DNA of 64,000 bases from Mucilaginibacter lappiensis (GCF_900155965.1 NZ_FTMG01000009.1:62001-126000), one strand, 5' to 3'; positions 1 to 9,025 are shown, counted from the first letter of the stretch. Translations and numbers: made by a program. Notes: generated by a model not told the origin, from the letters alone.

Positions 1-1225
1 GCAAGGCAATTAGTTGAGCGATGGCGCCATAAGCAAACAAGCATAAAATGATACCCAAAGCTCCGCCCGAAAGATAAGCATCCACAATAAATGCAGGTTT
101 AGCAGATACATTGGAGAAACGGTTAATAACCCCGGCATTGTAAACGCGTTCCATGATCATTTCTTCGGTAATGGGTTTGTAGGGCCAGAATATCCGGGGG
201 ATGATGGCTGTACCGGATTGTTTAAGCAGCGTAAAACCATAATAATCTACCTGTTTGGGGGTTGATTGTACAAAACGGGTAAACATATCTATTTCGCTTA
301 GGCGGTTCACCAAAAACGACCAGTTGGAATCATCGCCCTCTATATCGTTGTTTAAGGTAGCATCCAATGCCAATTGACTGGCTTCACTGGCATTACTGTT
401 ACCCGCCCATGCGTTTTGTCTAAAAACACGATTGTAGGTAGGCAAAAAAATAAATAACAACAGCAATAAGGGGATGAAGGTAAAGGTAACTGCCTTTTTA
501 TAACTTGGATACAGGAATATCCCTAATACCATTACGCTTACAATAATGGGCTCTTTAAACCCGGAGATGAGCGACTGATAAAAATTAAAACAGTAAAAAC
601 CAATGCATACCAGTGTGTTGCCAATTTTTTTAAGTGGAATAGCAAATGCCAAAGCCAATGTACCCGCAATAAAGCTGAGCGAGTTGAACTGATAATAAAA
701 TTGTGATAGCCCGGGAATCCTTAAAAACAAAATAGATACAGGGAAACTAATCATAGCAAATAGCATGAGCAAATTGGCCAGTTTTTGTGTATCTACCTGA
801 TAAATTTTTTTGGCAGGATAATCCATAAAGATGAGCATCCCCAGAACAAGAGAAGCATGTCCCAAACAATAATAACGCTGGCATTGTGCGGTGAGCAGCA
901 GCTTTTCCTGGTCGACTAAAATATAACCTGGCTTTACAAAGTTTTCATACCCCATTACATCCATAAAATAAAAAATGGAAGTACAAGCCATGTATCCGGC
1001 AAAAATAATCTGAACTAAAAAGATGGGACGCATTAATTGGCCTGCAGTGCTTCTGTCGGCGGGTATGGGTTTTACCCATCCGCTTAATGTAAGCCAGAAT
1101 ATCAAGAACGAACCCAGCCAGGCAATAAAATAGGAGAGTACCGGGTCGCCTTTAAATAAAAAGGAGAGCCCCCAGGGTAAAAATAATATGAAAAACCGCT
1201 CCAACGGAGCCTGATTAGTTCGCAT
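1..1225 (-). CDS. Wzy-like polysaccharide polymerase, multi-pass membrane protein (partial, 3' end outside window)
   Basis: I translated this frame by hand; it is open from an ATG at 1223-1225 to the window edge, about 408 residues. It starts MRTNQAPLERFFILFLPWG and alternates hydrophobic helices with short loops, including one large hydrophilic loop (about residues 290-370) before further helices. That layout is typical of O-antigen/exopolysaccharide polymerases of the Wzy/EpsG type, which join lipid-linked repeat units on the outer face of the inner membrane. It overlaps the upstream glycosyltransferase by 11 bases, so it belongs to the operon. No sequence motif is decisive. An O-antigen ligase (WaaL-type) or another polysaccharide membrane protein is possible. 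The C-terminus lies outside the window. Confidence 0.6.
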   Translation of the reverse strand, partial: MRTNQAPLERFFILFLPWGLSFLFKGDPVLSYFIAWLGSFLIFWLTLSGWVKPIPADRSTAGQLMRPIFLVQIIFAGYMACTSIFYFMDVMGYENFVKPGYILVDQEKLLLTAQCQRYYCLGHASLVLGMLIFMDYPAKKIYQVDTQKLANLLMLFAMISFPVSILFLRIPGLSQFYYQFNSLSFIAGTLALAFAIPLKKIGNTLVCIGFYCFNFYQSLISGFKEPIIVSVMVLGIFLYPSYKKAVTFTFIPLLLLLFIFLPTYNRVFRQNAWAGNSNASEASQLALDATLNNDIEGDDSNWSFLVNRLSEIDMFTRFVQSTPKQVDYYGFTLLKQSGTAIIPRIFWPYKPITEEMIMERVYNAGVINRFSNVSAKPAFIVDAYLSGGALGIILCLFAYGAIAQLIAL

Positions 1226-2375
1226 AATTATGCTTTACGGTATTTAAAATAGCAGCCACCTGCTTGTCAAAACTCCAGTCGGTTATTTTATTTTGAGCAT
1301 TTTCTCCTAAAGCCTTCAACCTTGATCTGTCTTTCAAAAGCGTGCCAAGCTTTTGGGTAATATCTGATAAATTTTCCGAATCAAAAATATCACCTGTAAT
1401 TCCGGGTATCACTAAATCGGCAGCACAGCCCACTTTGTTGGATACCAGTACGGGTGTACCTGTAGCCATGGCCTCGTTTACAGCAAGTCCCCAGGTTTCG
1501 CCGGGACCCTTGGAGGACAGGCAAAAAAGATCGGCAGCCTGGTAAATCACCGGCATGACTGATTGATTTTGAAAATCCATAAAATGGATACGCTTATTTG
1601 TGCTGGCTCTTGTTTTTAAGGGGATCTCTAAAATACCGCCCCCTACCAGTAATAAATGGGCAGCCGGTTTATTTAAAGCCAAAAAAGCGTCGATGAGTAA
1701 CTGAGGCGATTTTTTAGCTTCAAATTTGCCTGCAAAAAGTATCAGGGTATCATCATCGGCAATACCCAGGTTTTGCCTTAATTGTGAAGCTTCCTGAGTT
1801 CTGTCGGCACTAAATCTTTCGTTATCTATGGCGTGCGGAGCAAAGGTTAGTTGTTGGTCAGTCAGTCCATATTTTTTAAAATAAGTTTTGCTATTGGCCC
1901 CCACATAAAAAGCATGATCAACGTGCCGGTAAACCCATTTTAAAAAAACAGATCTTAAAAAGGCACGGATGCCTGGTTTTATATCAAGCAGGGTAGAGTC
2001 GCCCCTGAAATATACGGGCAGCTTATGATGGTAATAACGAATAACTTTTAAGTGGCTGTTGAAGGCCCAGCCAAATACCAATAAAGCATTGGGCTGCCAT
2101 TGATTAATCTGATCGATTAAGCCAGGGTTGATGATCCCGTTACGATGGTGCGAGCCCGGGTCTGATGCTGTGTTTATTACCCATTCAAAATTATATCCCT
2201 GCAACAGCGGAATGTCCCAGTCAACTTTCTGTCCAAAACCAGGATCGAACTTTTCTATAGCTTTTTCGCCCCAGGTATAAAATACCCTGATCTCTATACC
2301 CGGACTTTCGGTCAGCAATTTAAAAACCGGGGCGTAGTATTGTACAGGATGGGTGGTTATAATGGCTAAGCGCAT
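1215..2375 (-). CDS. Glycosyltransferase family 4
   Basis: 386 residues with the two Rossmann lobes of a GT-B enzyme. The N-terminal strand is MRLAIITTHPVQYYAPVF. The C-terminal donor-binding lobe begins at LILFAGKFEAKKSP (about residue 212) and contains the GT4 E-x7-E signature within GETWGLAVNEAMATGTPVL (about residue 295). It should transfer a nucleotide-activated sugar to a lipid-linked repeat unit at the cytoplasmic face of the inner membrane; donor and acceptor cannot be read from the sequence. It sits second to last in the polysaccharide operon and overlaps the Wzy-like gene. The 106 bases separating it from the upstream gene hold a word-array repeat. Confidence 0.85.
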   Translation of the reverse strand: MRLAIITTHPVQYYAPVFKLLTESPGIEIRVFYTWGEKAIEKFDPGFGQKVDWDIPLLQGYNFEWVINTASDPGSHHRNGIINPGLIDQINQWQPNALLVFGWAFNSHLKVIRYYHHKLPVYFRGDSTLLDIKPGIRAFLRSVFLKWVYRHVDHAFYVGANSKTYFKKYGLTDQQLTFAPHAIDNERFSADRTQEASQLRQNLGIADDDTLILFAGKFEAKKSPQLLIDAFLALNKPAAHLLLVGGGILEIPLKTRASTNKRIHFMDFQNQSVMPVIYQAADLFCLSSKGPGETWGLAVNEAMATGTPVLVSNKVGCAADLVIPGITGDIFDSENLSDITQKLGTLLKDRSRLKALGENAQNKITDWSFDKQVAAILNTVKHNYAN

Positions 2376-2384
2376 AATTTGTGA

Positions 2385-2507
2385 AGAGTCAAGATGTTAG
2401 AATCAAGAATCAAGAGGGAAACAAAAAATTGTTCACTTGTTATTGACATGTTTAAACTTTAGCTTTTTTATGTCTTGATTCTCAACTCTTGATTCCTGAC
2501 TCTCGAT
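2385..2507 (-). repeat. Intergenic word-array inverted repeat (AATCAAGA/AGAGTCAAG type)
   Basis: The left arm (2385-2416) repeats a word like AGTCAAGA or AATCAAGA; the right arm (2471-2507) carries the complement (TCTTGATT, CTCTTGATTC, TGACTCTCG). The roughly 55-base loop is AT-rich and has no ORF. The right arm runs into the 3' end of the next gene and supplies its last residues and stop codon (stop at 2482). Elements with other words recur across the window. Confidence 0.75.
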
Positions 2508-3777
2508 TTAAAACCTGATTAAAAAGCCGGCATTGATTCACCGTCATTTGTTGTGCCGAATATTTGCTGATCGTTTCCTGATCATATAATGGCGGTTCAG
2601 GATTACCGTTATGGAGTTGTGAAAGAAACTCGTTAATATTTATTTCTGTTACTTTTTCATAGTCATACACGTGCTTTACACCGTATGATTTAAGTATCGG
2701 TATGGCGGAGCTTTTTCCGTTAAAAATAGCCAGTAAGGGTTTTGGGGTAAGCAGATAAGGATAAATTTTCGATGCCGTATATTGCGGATCGTCGGAGCCA
2801 GGAATAAAAAGCGCATTGGCTTGCTGCAAGGTAAGCAGGGTATGATAATAACTGATCCGATCGGTTATTTCAACAACATAGTCTGCTACCCCATATTGTT
2901 GGGCGAGGGGCAGTATAGTTGGTTTACCCTGACCAGCCGGGGCATAACTGGTCCCTATAAAATAAAACTTCAACCGACTGAAAAACGCATCTCCCTTATC
3001 TGTAAGGCCTTTTTTAAGGGCTTCAAATACAGGTGTTATAGCCTGATGCATATCGGCACCGCCGCGACCGGTATAAACTATGTTGATAAACCGGGCATCT
3101 AACAGGTTCACAAATTCCGTTTGGTTTTCCCGGGCGATGGATATATCCGGTTCAAAAGCTCCAAAAGTGATCACAGCTGATGGCCTGTTTTTTATAACAG
3201 GATATTTGTTTTTCAGCACATCAATATAGTCTTCCGAAACACTGATTAAGCCATCGGCATTTTTTATGGCGATGGGTTCAAGATATTTATTTAAACGGTA
3301 CGAGAAAAAGTATTTTGGTGGCCTTTGTTCCCGGGGTTTGTTCTGGTAGTAATCAGAATGCCAGGGATCTTGCATATCAATAACATAAGGGATACCAAAC
3401 TTTTTTTTCCAATAGGTGCCTAGAATACAAACCGGAAATTGGGTGGTTGAAAAATAAATCAGGTCGAATTTTCCATCCTTCAAAAGGCGGTTAACTTTAC
3501 GGCGATAAAACCAAAGCGAACGTAAAGCGATGCTGCCCAAGCCTAATTTGGATGTCCATTGTTTATTCAGTGCCTTAACCCGATGTATTGGGATATCTTT
3601 GGGGATACTTTGAAGCAACAAGGGGTCTATCTGAATATCCGCATAACGCTCATCCACCATCACCACTTCTACATTCCAGCCTTCATCGACAAAGTAGGGT
3701 AAGCTCATGCGTATCCGTTGCATATCGGCCGCATTTACCGGTGGAAAGTAGGGCGATATAATGAGGAGATTTTTGAT
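2482..3777 (-). CDS. Glycosyltransferase (GT4-like) whose normal start codon appears lost
   Basis: The first ATG is at 3723 and gives 413 residues (MQRIRMSLPYF...). The frame stays open upstream, and the codons from 3774 read KNLLIISPYFPPVNAADMQ, the expected first strand and loop of this GT-B family, so the real protein should begin there. The codon just before that lysine (3777-3775) is ATC where ATG would be expected, and no ATG, GTG or TTG lies between it and the in-frame stop further upstream (near 3817). A one-base change inside the word-array repeat at 3763-3866 therefore seems to have removed the start. The gene may use AUC, may start late at 3723 without its first beta strand, or may be crippled. 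The rest is intact, including the late donor-lobe region. Its C-terminus (NRESGIKS) is encoded by the neighbouring repeat arm. Confidence 0.7.
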   Translation of the reverse strand: MKNLLIISPYFPPVNAADMQRIRMSLPYFVDEGWNVEVVMVDERYADIQIDPLLLQSIPKDIPIHRVKALNKQWTSKLGLGSIALRSLWFYRRKVNRLLKDGKFDLIYFSTTQFPVCILGTYWKKKFGIPYVIDMQDPWHSDYYQNKPREQRPPKYFFSYRLNKYLEPIAIKNADGLISVSEDYIDVLKNKYPVIKNRPSAVITFGAFEPDISIARENQTEFVNLLDARFINIVYTGRGGADMHQAITPVFEALKKGLTDKGDAFFSRLKFYFIGTSYAPAGQGKPTILPLAQQYGVADYVVEITDRISYYHTLLTLQQANALFIPGSDDPQYTASKIYPYLLTPKPLLAIFNGKSSAIPILKSYGVKHVYDYEKVTEININEFLSQLHNGNPEPPLYDQETISKYSAQQMTVNQCRLFNQVLNRESGIKS

Positions 3778-3866
3778 TTCGGAATTCGGATTTTTGATAT
3801 CGGATTTATTTTGATTTTAGAACTCACTTTTATTATCCTGGTTCTTAACGCTAATATCTTGACTCT
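3763..3866 (-). repeat. Intergenic word array (ATTTTTGAT/TTCGGAATT words)
   Basis: Read on the plus strand, 3766-3816 iterates ATTTTTGAT and CGGATTT words, with a central GGAATTCGG. Positions 3841-3866 carry a separate TTCTTAACG...TCTTGACTCTC block resembling the right arms of the other arrays. There is no clean long inverted repeat here. The array covers the start region of the downstream glycosyltransferase and the last 15 or so codons (SVKNQDNKSEF) of the upstream one. Confidence 0.6.
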
Positions 3867-5073
3867 CTATTATGCGCTGAAATATTTTACTTTCATTTTC
3901 CCAGTTCAGCTCGGTTTGGCCCAACCGATAATTCATTTGCTTGGTTTGTGCTAGCCTTTCCGGATTTTCGGCATATCCCAATATACAATTGGCCAGGGAG
4001 TTGATATCATCTTTTTGATATAGACTTCCAGTGGCGGGATATTGCTCCAGGAAAAGGCGTTGGGCCTGCGTATCGCTGGCAATCATAGCCAGGCCGGCTT
4101 GTATATAGGTAAAAATTTTATTGGTGAGGCAAATATCCCTGTTCAGGTTGGGAGCAGTTTCTGTAGCCATGCCGATATCAAACCGGGCCGCAAATTTAAA
4201 AAGTTCATCGGGGGCAATAGGCCGGTGAAAATGGATTTGATCAGCAGTAAGACGATTGTATTCTGCCAGTTTTATGATCATCAGCTTATCCTCGTCAGAA
4301 CAATTTCCCAGTAAATGCAATTCTGTTGGTTTTGCAACAAGCGCCATGGCCCCGATGATGTTTTCGATCCCCCGTTCTGTGCCAATGGTTTGTGAAAACC
4401 AGAAAAGTTTCAAAGGCTGCGTGGTATCAGTTCCAGACCTGATCGGAAGCTCAATCTTCGGGAAAACATTATTGATCAACACTGGATTCAAATAAGAATA
4501 AACCTCTTTATAGTTTTGAGCAATAAGCGGACTTGCTGCCGTAAAATAATCTGTTTGAGGGAAATATTTTTCTTCAATAAATTTATTCAACAGATAGCCT
4601 TTTTCATCTTTAGTTTTGAACTGACCGGAGTGCATATCTTCGGCATCATAACCTACTTTGGCATGGTTAAATTTTGCCGCCAAAACCGCCGCTGGTAAAG
4701 CGCCAAGATTGTGCGCGATATACAGATCGGTTTTTATGGATTTGGCGATAGTCAGCGCCTCTGCATGCGTCCGGGATATGGCATTTTCTGGCACATCGAA
4801 AGCTTTGGTAAAGTTAAAAAGACGCCAGCTTATTTTTTGCCGTAAACGTGTTTTGTAATAGCTTAATTTTTCATTCACAGGATCACCGCCACAATAAATA
4901 TATACATCTTTATTTCTATTGACGATCTCAAGGTCAAACTCCCGCGCCCATTCCTGATAAAAGCAGCAGATCACCTTAACCTGATATCCCAACTTAATTA
5001 ATGTTTCAGCTTCTTTAACCAGCCGGGGATTGGTACTCGGCTGCCCGGTGGTAATGAAGGTGATGTTTTTCAT
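3817..5073 (-). CDS. Glycosyltransferase family 4
   Basis: 418 residues. The N-terminus MKNITFITTGQPSTNPRLVK is the typical acceptor-lobe opening of a GT-B glycosyltransferase. A donor lobe starts around PLKLFWFSQTIGTERGIENI (about residue 215) and continues through LHLLGNCSD and IFTYIQAGLAMIASD near residue 335. The second glutamate of the GT4 signature is not obvious (the stretch reads FTYIQAGLAMI), so donor specificity or activity could differ. The ATG at 5073 is separated by one base from a perfect 26-base repeat arm, leaving no room for a normal ribosome-binding site. The last residues come from another repeat array. It is likely a sugar transferase for the repeat unit. Confidence 0.8.
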   Translation of the reverse strand: MKNITFITTGQPSTNPRLVKEAETLIKLGYQVKVICCFYQEWAREFDLEIVNRNKDVYIYCGGDPVNEKLSYYKTRLRQKISWRLFNFTKAFDVPENAISRTHAEALTIAKSIKTDLYIAHNLGALPAAVLAAKFNHAKVGYDAEDMHSGQFKTKDEKGYLLNKFIEEKYFPQTDYFTAASPLIAQNYKEVYSYLNPVLINNVFPKIELPIRSGTDTTQPLKLFWFSQTIGTERGIENIIGAMALVAKPTELHLLGNCSDEDKLMIIKLAEYNRLTADQIHFHRPIAPDELFKFAARFDIGMATETAPNLNRDICLTNKIFTYIQAGLAMIASDTQAQRLFLEQYPATGSLYQKDDINSLANCILGYAENPERLAQTKQMNYRLGQTELNWENESKIFQRIIESQDISVKNQDNKSEF

Positions 5074-5074
5074 C

Positions 5075-5166
5075 GTATCAAGTAGTTAGTATCAAGTATC
5101 AAGATTTTTGAAATCCTCATAAAACAATTGCAGCAGTCATGATACTTGATACTAACTACTTGATAC
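5075..5166. repeat. Word-array element with perfect 26-base inverted arms (GTATCAAGTA words)
   Basis: 5075-5100 and 5141-5166 are exact reverse complements over 26 bases, separated by a 40-base loop. Within each arm the word GTATCAAGTA/GTATCAAG repeats with a GTTA spacer. The left arm stops one base short of the start codon at 5073. The right arm contains the stop codon (TAG at 5152) and the last five codons (RVSSS) of the upstream gene. The exact symmetry suggests recent formation or active maintenance. Confidence 0.9.
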
Positions 5167-6177
5167 TCGATAATACAATTGTTCATATTGCGTAGCCATT
5201 ACGGCCGAACTGAATTTTTCTTCGGCCACCTGGCGGCATTTTGATCTGCTTAAGGTGGAGATATTATTAACCACTTCAATCATTTCGTTGATATTGCTGC
5301 ATACAAAACCGGTTGATCCGTTGGTTACCACTTCGGGTACTGCGCCCCTGTTAAATCCGATTACGGGTGTGCCGCAGGCCAGGGCTTCGGCCATTACAAT
5401 ACCAAAAGGTTCATCCCAGGTCACAGGCATCAACATGGCGCAGGCCTTACCTAATAACTCATTTTTTTGACTATTATTAACCGGACCGATGTATTTGATC
5501 TGGTTCTGATCAATGAAGGGGCGTACCTGTTCATTAAAGTATTGCTGATGAATTTGCTCCGCCGGTATATTACCCGCTATGATCAGTTTTTTGTTTGTTT
5601 TAAGCGCTATTTCAATAGCTATGGCGGTTCCTTTTTCCTGCTGTATCCTTCCTAAAAATACCAATGGCGCATCTGCATCAACTTCGGCGTTAAATTGATA
5701 GTCGGCCATATCCACGCTGTTGTAAATGGTGGTTACCTTACCGATATGGCTGATCTGCCCGGCAATAAAATGGCTGCAAGCTGTAAAATAAAGTGAGTTT
5801 TTGGCAGCTATATTTACCGCTTTTTTTACCTGCGATATGGTAGGTGGTAACTGGTACGAAACTATTTTAGGCTGCTTAAAAGGCATGAGCGATGCTATAT
5901 TACTCATGCGGCCAAAGGTGTGTACAACGTCGAAGTTTTTAAAAAGCAAGGAGGATGTTAACCGGTTAATCTTTATAAAATCTTTTAATCCATAATTTTC
6001 AGACTCCCGGTAACCCATAAGCTTGCAGCCCGGTTGAGAATTTGGATTGGCATACAGGGTAACATTATGTCCCATTTTTATCAACTCCCTGATCAGTACA
6101 TACACCACGCGTTCTATACCGCCATATTGTTCGGGTGGTACAGGTATTAAAGGGTTTACGATAAGGGCTATTTTCAA
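5152..6177 (-). CDS. Glycosyltransferase family 4
   Basis: 341 residues. The start MKIALIVNPLIPVPPEQYGG carries the GGIERV loop typical of GT4 enzymes. The donor lobe begins at PLVFLGRIQQEKGTAIAIEI (about residue 172), and the E-x7-E motif lies in DEPFGIVMAEALACGTPVIG (about residue 258). Cytoplasmic, retaining GT-B fold; the sugar is unknown. The gene follows the GT2 upstream after one base, so the two are translationally close. Its 3' end has been rewritten by the perfect inverted-repeat element, which gives the tail RVSSS. Confidence 0.88.
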   Translation of the reverse strand: MKIALIVNPLIPVPPEQYGGIERVVYVLIRELIKMGHNVTLYANPNSQPGCKLMGYRESENYGLKDFIKINRLTSSLLFKNFDVVHTFGRMSNIASLMPFKQPKIVSYQLPPTISQVKKAVNIAAKNSLYFTACSHFIAGQISHIGKVTTIYNSVDMADYQFNAEVDADAPLVFLGRIQQEKGTAIAIEIALKTNKKLIIAGNIPAEQIHQQYFNEQVRPFIDQNQIKYIGPVNNSQKNELLGKACAMLMPVTWDEPFGIVMAEALACGTPVIGFNRGAVPEVVTNGSTGFVCSNINEMIEVVNNISTLSRSKCRQVAEEKFSSAVMATQYEQLYYRVSSS

Positions 6178-6178
6178 T

Positions 6179-7177
6179 TCAATGTATGTTTTGTTTTGAC
6201 TCCTGAAACCGCAACCGGGTATGCTTTAGCAAAAAAATATACGTTGCTTTTTGCGATGCCAGGTAGGTTTTAATATAGTTTAGTTTATGCCCGTTTCTGA
6301 TGAGCCATTTGCCAATAACCATCCAATCTGATAGGTTGAAGTATTGATAAAGCGATCTGTTTTTTAATAAAAAAAGATCAGCTAAAAAGAAATTGACCAT
6401 AGGATTGGGTTTTAGCTGGCGATGATAGGACAGCGCTTCCTTTATGATCGCAACATCGTTACCAGAAGCCTCTATGTAACTGGCCAGTAACATTACCTGG
6501 GAAGCGATCCATGGATACGGATCGGCAGAACGGTTGGTGTTTATGGTGATGGCGAAATTAGCCAAAGGCTTGTGATTTAAAATAATGGGGTGTTCAAAAG
6601 CTCGTTCGCGCACTAATTCAATAGCATTTAACAGTGTTTCATGAGGTGCTATATAATGATGAGCATATTTACCTCTATATAACATAGCTCCGGTTGAATG
6701 GAGGGCACTGATTGCTTGTTGTTGTGCAGGCCACGAAAATGTTGTTGTATGAGCACTGGCGGGCCAAATGGTATTACCAGTATTTTGCCATTCATTACCC
6801 GCTTTTTCCTGCCACAAATTCATATTGCTCCAGGATATATTTACAGCTGGTCTGTTTTCCATTAGCGCAATCATTTCTTCCAGAAAAGTGGGTTCCCACC
6901 AATTGTCATCTTCCAGGATACTGGCATAATGTTCTGTACAACCCGCAAAAGCAAGATTAAAACCGGCAACAGCACCCATATTAACCGTATGGTTTTTCAT
7001 GATAAATCTGGGATCATTTAATGACTCTGTATAAGCAGCCGGAAATGGATCATCCGGGCAATCATTGTGCAGTTCGCAAACCCAGTTTTGAAAGGTTTGA
7101 TTGATGAGGCTTTCAACAGCCCTGGGCAGCAGATGGTTCCTTTTATAAGTAAATAAATAGATTCTGCAGCTAACCAC
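6179..7177 (-). CDS. Glycosyltransferase family 2
   Basis: 332 residues. A GT-A domain occupies roughly residues 1-220: MVSCRIYLFTYKRNHLLPRA, ESLINQTFQNWVCELHND, then an acidic metal/nucleotide-sugar motif SILEDDNWW near residue 90. The remaining 110 residues are helical and probably pack on the catalytic domain or contact the acceptor. It overlaps the preceding GT2 gene by 8 bases and is followed one base later by a GT4 gene, so it is co-transcribed. It should add one sugar of the polysaccharide repeat; linkage and donor are not readable. Confidence 0.85.
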   Translation of the reverse strand: MVSCRIYLFTYKRNHLLPRAVESLINQTFQNWVCELHNDCPDDPFPAAYTESLNDPRFIMKNHTVNMGAVAGFNLAFAGCTEHYASILEDDNWWEPTFLEEMIALMENRPAVNISWSNMNLWQEKAGNEWQNTGNTIWPASAHTTTFSWPAQQQAISALHSTGAMLYRGKYAHHYIAPHETLLNAIELVRERAFEHPIILNHKPLANFAITINTNRSADPYPWIASQVMLLASYIEASGNDVAIIKEALSYHRQLKPNPMVNFFLADLFLLKNRSLYQYFNLSDWMVIGKWLIRNGHKLNYIKTYLASQKATYIFLLKHTRLRFQESKQNIH

Positions 7178-8129
7178 GATTTTTGAATATGAATTTAAGA
7201 TACTGGGTGGCTTTCCATCCTAATACCGATGCCAGTATTTTTGTATAACCACCCGCCGGGAAAGCAATGGAGGAACCCCCGAGTTCCTTTACTTTTAATA
7301 CTGCTTTTTGAACGACAGCTTTATGCTGAGGGTAAAAAGTATAAACCAATCGCTGAAAACAATCGGCAGCTATCCTGTTTACCCTGGTGCTGGTTTCCTG
7401 TTGTAAAAGATACTGCGTGCCCAGGTTTACCGAATGATATGCCGATTCTGCACCCTTTGCTGAAGTGGTGGTTGATACAGATCCGGCAAGCCCGCTGCGG
7501 TAATATAAAATAGCATCATTGGTAAAACGAAGTTCATGTGCACATAACAATACCCGGATAAAAAATTCAAAATCATTGATCAGCGAAAGCGTTTCGTTCC
7601 ATAAGCCGGAAACCTCTAAGATCCTGCGTGGAATAAGGAACATAGCATTCTGCAGCATAACCTGTTTATCGGTCATGGAGGCAATGAGCCATTCGGCAGG
7701 CTTCATAGATTTTGTTAAAAAGTTATCATCCAGGCGAAACGTTTTCAATGAGTTGTTATAAAATCGCCCCCAGGCAGCAAAAGCAATGGCATCTTCATCG
7801 TCATTGATCACAGAAACCTGGTTTTGAATATAATTAGGTGATAACAGATCGTCGGCATCCATAAATTTGATCAGCTTGCCTTTTGACAGTTTGAATGCTT
7901 GATTAGAAGCTGCACTTGGTCCTTTATTTTCCTGGTGAAATACCTTGATCCGGGTGTCGGTTAATTGATTAAGGATAGCAGCTGTATCATCTGTTGATCC
8001 ATCATTCACCATAATGAGCTCCCAGTTGGTATATGATTGATCGATAATTGATTTTACCGTATCAGCAATATATTCGCCTGCATTGTAAGCCGGCATGCAA
8101 ACAGAAACTAACGGAGTGTTTCTTTCCAA
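7170..8129 (-). CDS. Glycosyltransferase family 2
   Basis: 319 residues with a canonical GT2 opening: PLVSVCMPAYNAGEYIADTV, SYTNWELIMVNDGSTDDTAA, and the DXD-type motif KFMDADDLLSPNYI around residue 90. It is an inverting GT-A fold without membrane segments and is probably cytoplasmic at the inner membrane. It overlaps the upstream gene by 22 bases and the downstream gene by 8, so translation is tightly coupled. It presumably extends the lipid-linked repeat unit. Confidence 0.9.
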   Translation of the reverse strand: MERNTPLVSVCMPAYNAGEYIADTVKSIIDQSYTNWELIMVNDGSTDDTAAILNQLTDTRIKVFHQENKGPSAASNQAFKLSKGKLIKFMDADDLLSPNYIQNQVSVINDDEDAIAFAAWGRFYNNSLKTFRLDDNFLTKSMKPAEWLIASMTDKQVMLQNAMFLIPRRILEVSGLWNETLSLINDFEFFIRVLLCAHELRFTNDAILYYRSGLAGSVSTTTSAKGAESAYHSVNLGTQYLLQQETSTRVNRIAADCFQRLVYTFYPQHKAVVQKAVLKVKELGGSSIAFPAGGYTKILASVLGWKATQYLKFIFKNRG

Positions 8130-9025
8130 GCCTGCGTATAATAATGTTTTTTGGAGAGATCTACATAGTGATGCAGAACAGGAGGTTCGGTGTCGCCCGG
8201 GGAAGGGTTTACTTTATATTTATCCTTATCCAAAGCCGTCAACTTTTGATCACCGATGAGCATAGCAGTTAAGGCTTGTTCCAGGTAATAACTGGAACCC
8301 TCCTTTTTTTCCAGAATGTTCACCCAGTTATCCAATGCCGACCAGTTTATTTCAGTACTGTTTAGTCCTATCGCTCCCACATTAAGTAAAGAGGGAATAG
8401 GATGCCCACTCAGTTTTTCCATGAGTTGTTTGGAATAGCCATAGCTTTCTACACAATCCAGCATATGTATGGGCTGTTCAGGCTTTTTTAGCCACTGCAT
8501 GATCTCATGAGGCGTATCCCAAAACAGCATGTCAGAGTCCAATACCAGTTTCCAATGCGCGCCCATGAGCGTATGAATATCTGTCAATTTTTTTAAATGA
8601 GGATATACTTTCCTTTTTTGATATAGATGGGGGTACTGTTGCCGTGGTAAACGTTGTTGCAGATTTTTATCTACCTCATCTTGCATAACAACCCTGCAGC
8701 CCGGAAGCTGTTTTTGAATTTGTGCAACAAGGGTACTATCAAAGCTGCCATCATCAACCAGTATAAACTGAAACTCCTCGTTGGTGAATTTTACGAGTGA
8801 TCGGATACAAAATAAAGTTTGATAGAGGTAGTTTTTACCGGTTAAAAAATAAACAGGTAAGCCATGAGCATAGCACTGAACAGGAGGTAGTTGTATGGAT
8901 GCTTCCTTCATGCGCCGGGTACCACGTATCATGGCCCGATAGCTAAAATATCCACCAAAACGCCTATACCTTTTTAGCTCAGAGAGAGGATGCCGGTAAA
9001 GTAAATTAATAATTTGCTGTAGCAT
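8108..9025 (-). CDS. Glycosyltransferase-like protein (GT-A, DSD motif)
   Basis: 305 residues. After about 50 basic residues a GT-A-like domain starts at LPVYFLTGKNYLYQTLFCIR, with FILVDDGSFDSTLV near residue 95. A DXD motif follows in WKLVLDSDMLFWDTPHE (about residue 160), and then INWSALDNWVNILEKK. The combination resembles GT8/GT2-type enzymes. Late residues LHHYVDLSKKHYY could bind the nucleotide, as in GT8, but this is weak. The gene shares one base with the preceding GT2 start/stop junction and overlaps the following one. The specific sugar is unknown. Confidence 0.7.
   Translation of the reverse strand: MLQQIINLLYRHPLSELKRYRRFGGYFSYRAMIRGTRRMKEASIQLPPVQCYAHGLPVYFLTGKNYLYQTLFCIRSLVKFTNEEFQFILVDDGSFDSTLVAQIQKQLPGCRVVMQDEVDKNLQQRLPRQQYPHLYQKRKVYPHLKKLTDIHTLMGAHWKLVLDSDMLFWDTPHEIMQWLKKPEQPIHMLDCVESYGYSKQLMEKLSGHPIPSLLNVGAIGLNSTEINWSALDNWVNILEKKEGSSYYLEQALTAMLIGDQKLTALDKDKYKVNPSPGDTEPPVLHHYVDLSKKHYYTQAWKETLR

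Noticed and set aside
3718-3954. Plus-strand 78-codon frame over the 3763 array
   Set aside because: It reads antisense through the ends of two glycosyltransferase genes; composition reflects the repeats.
2385-5166. Repeated short words in gaps considered as CRISPR arrays
   Set aside because: There are no regular spacers, the words are 7-10 bases with variation, and the arrays form inverted arms. No cas genes are present.
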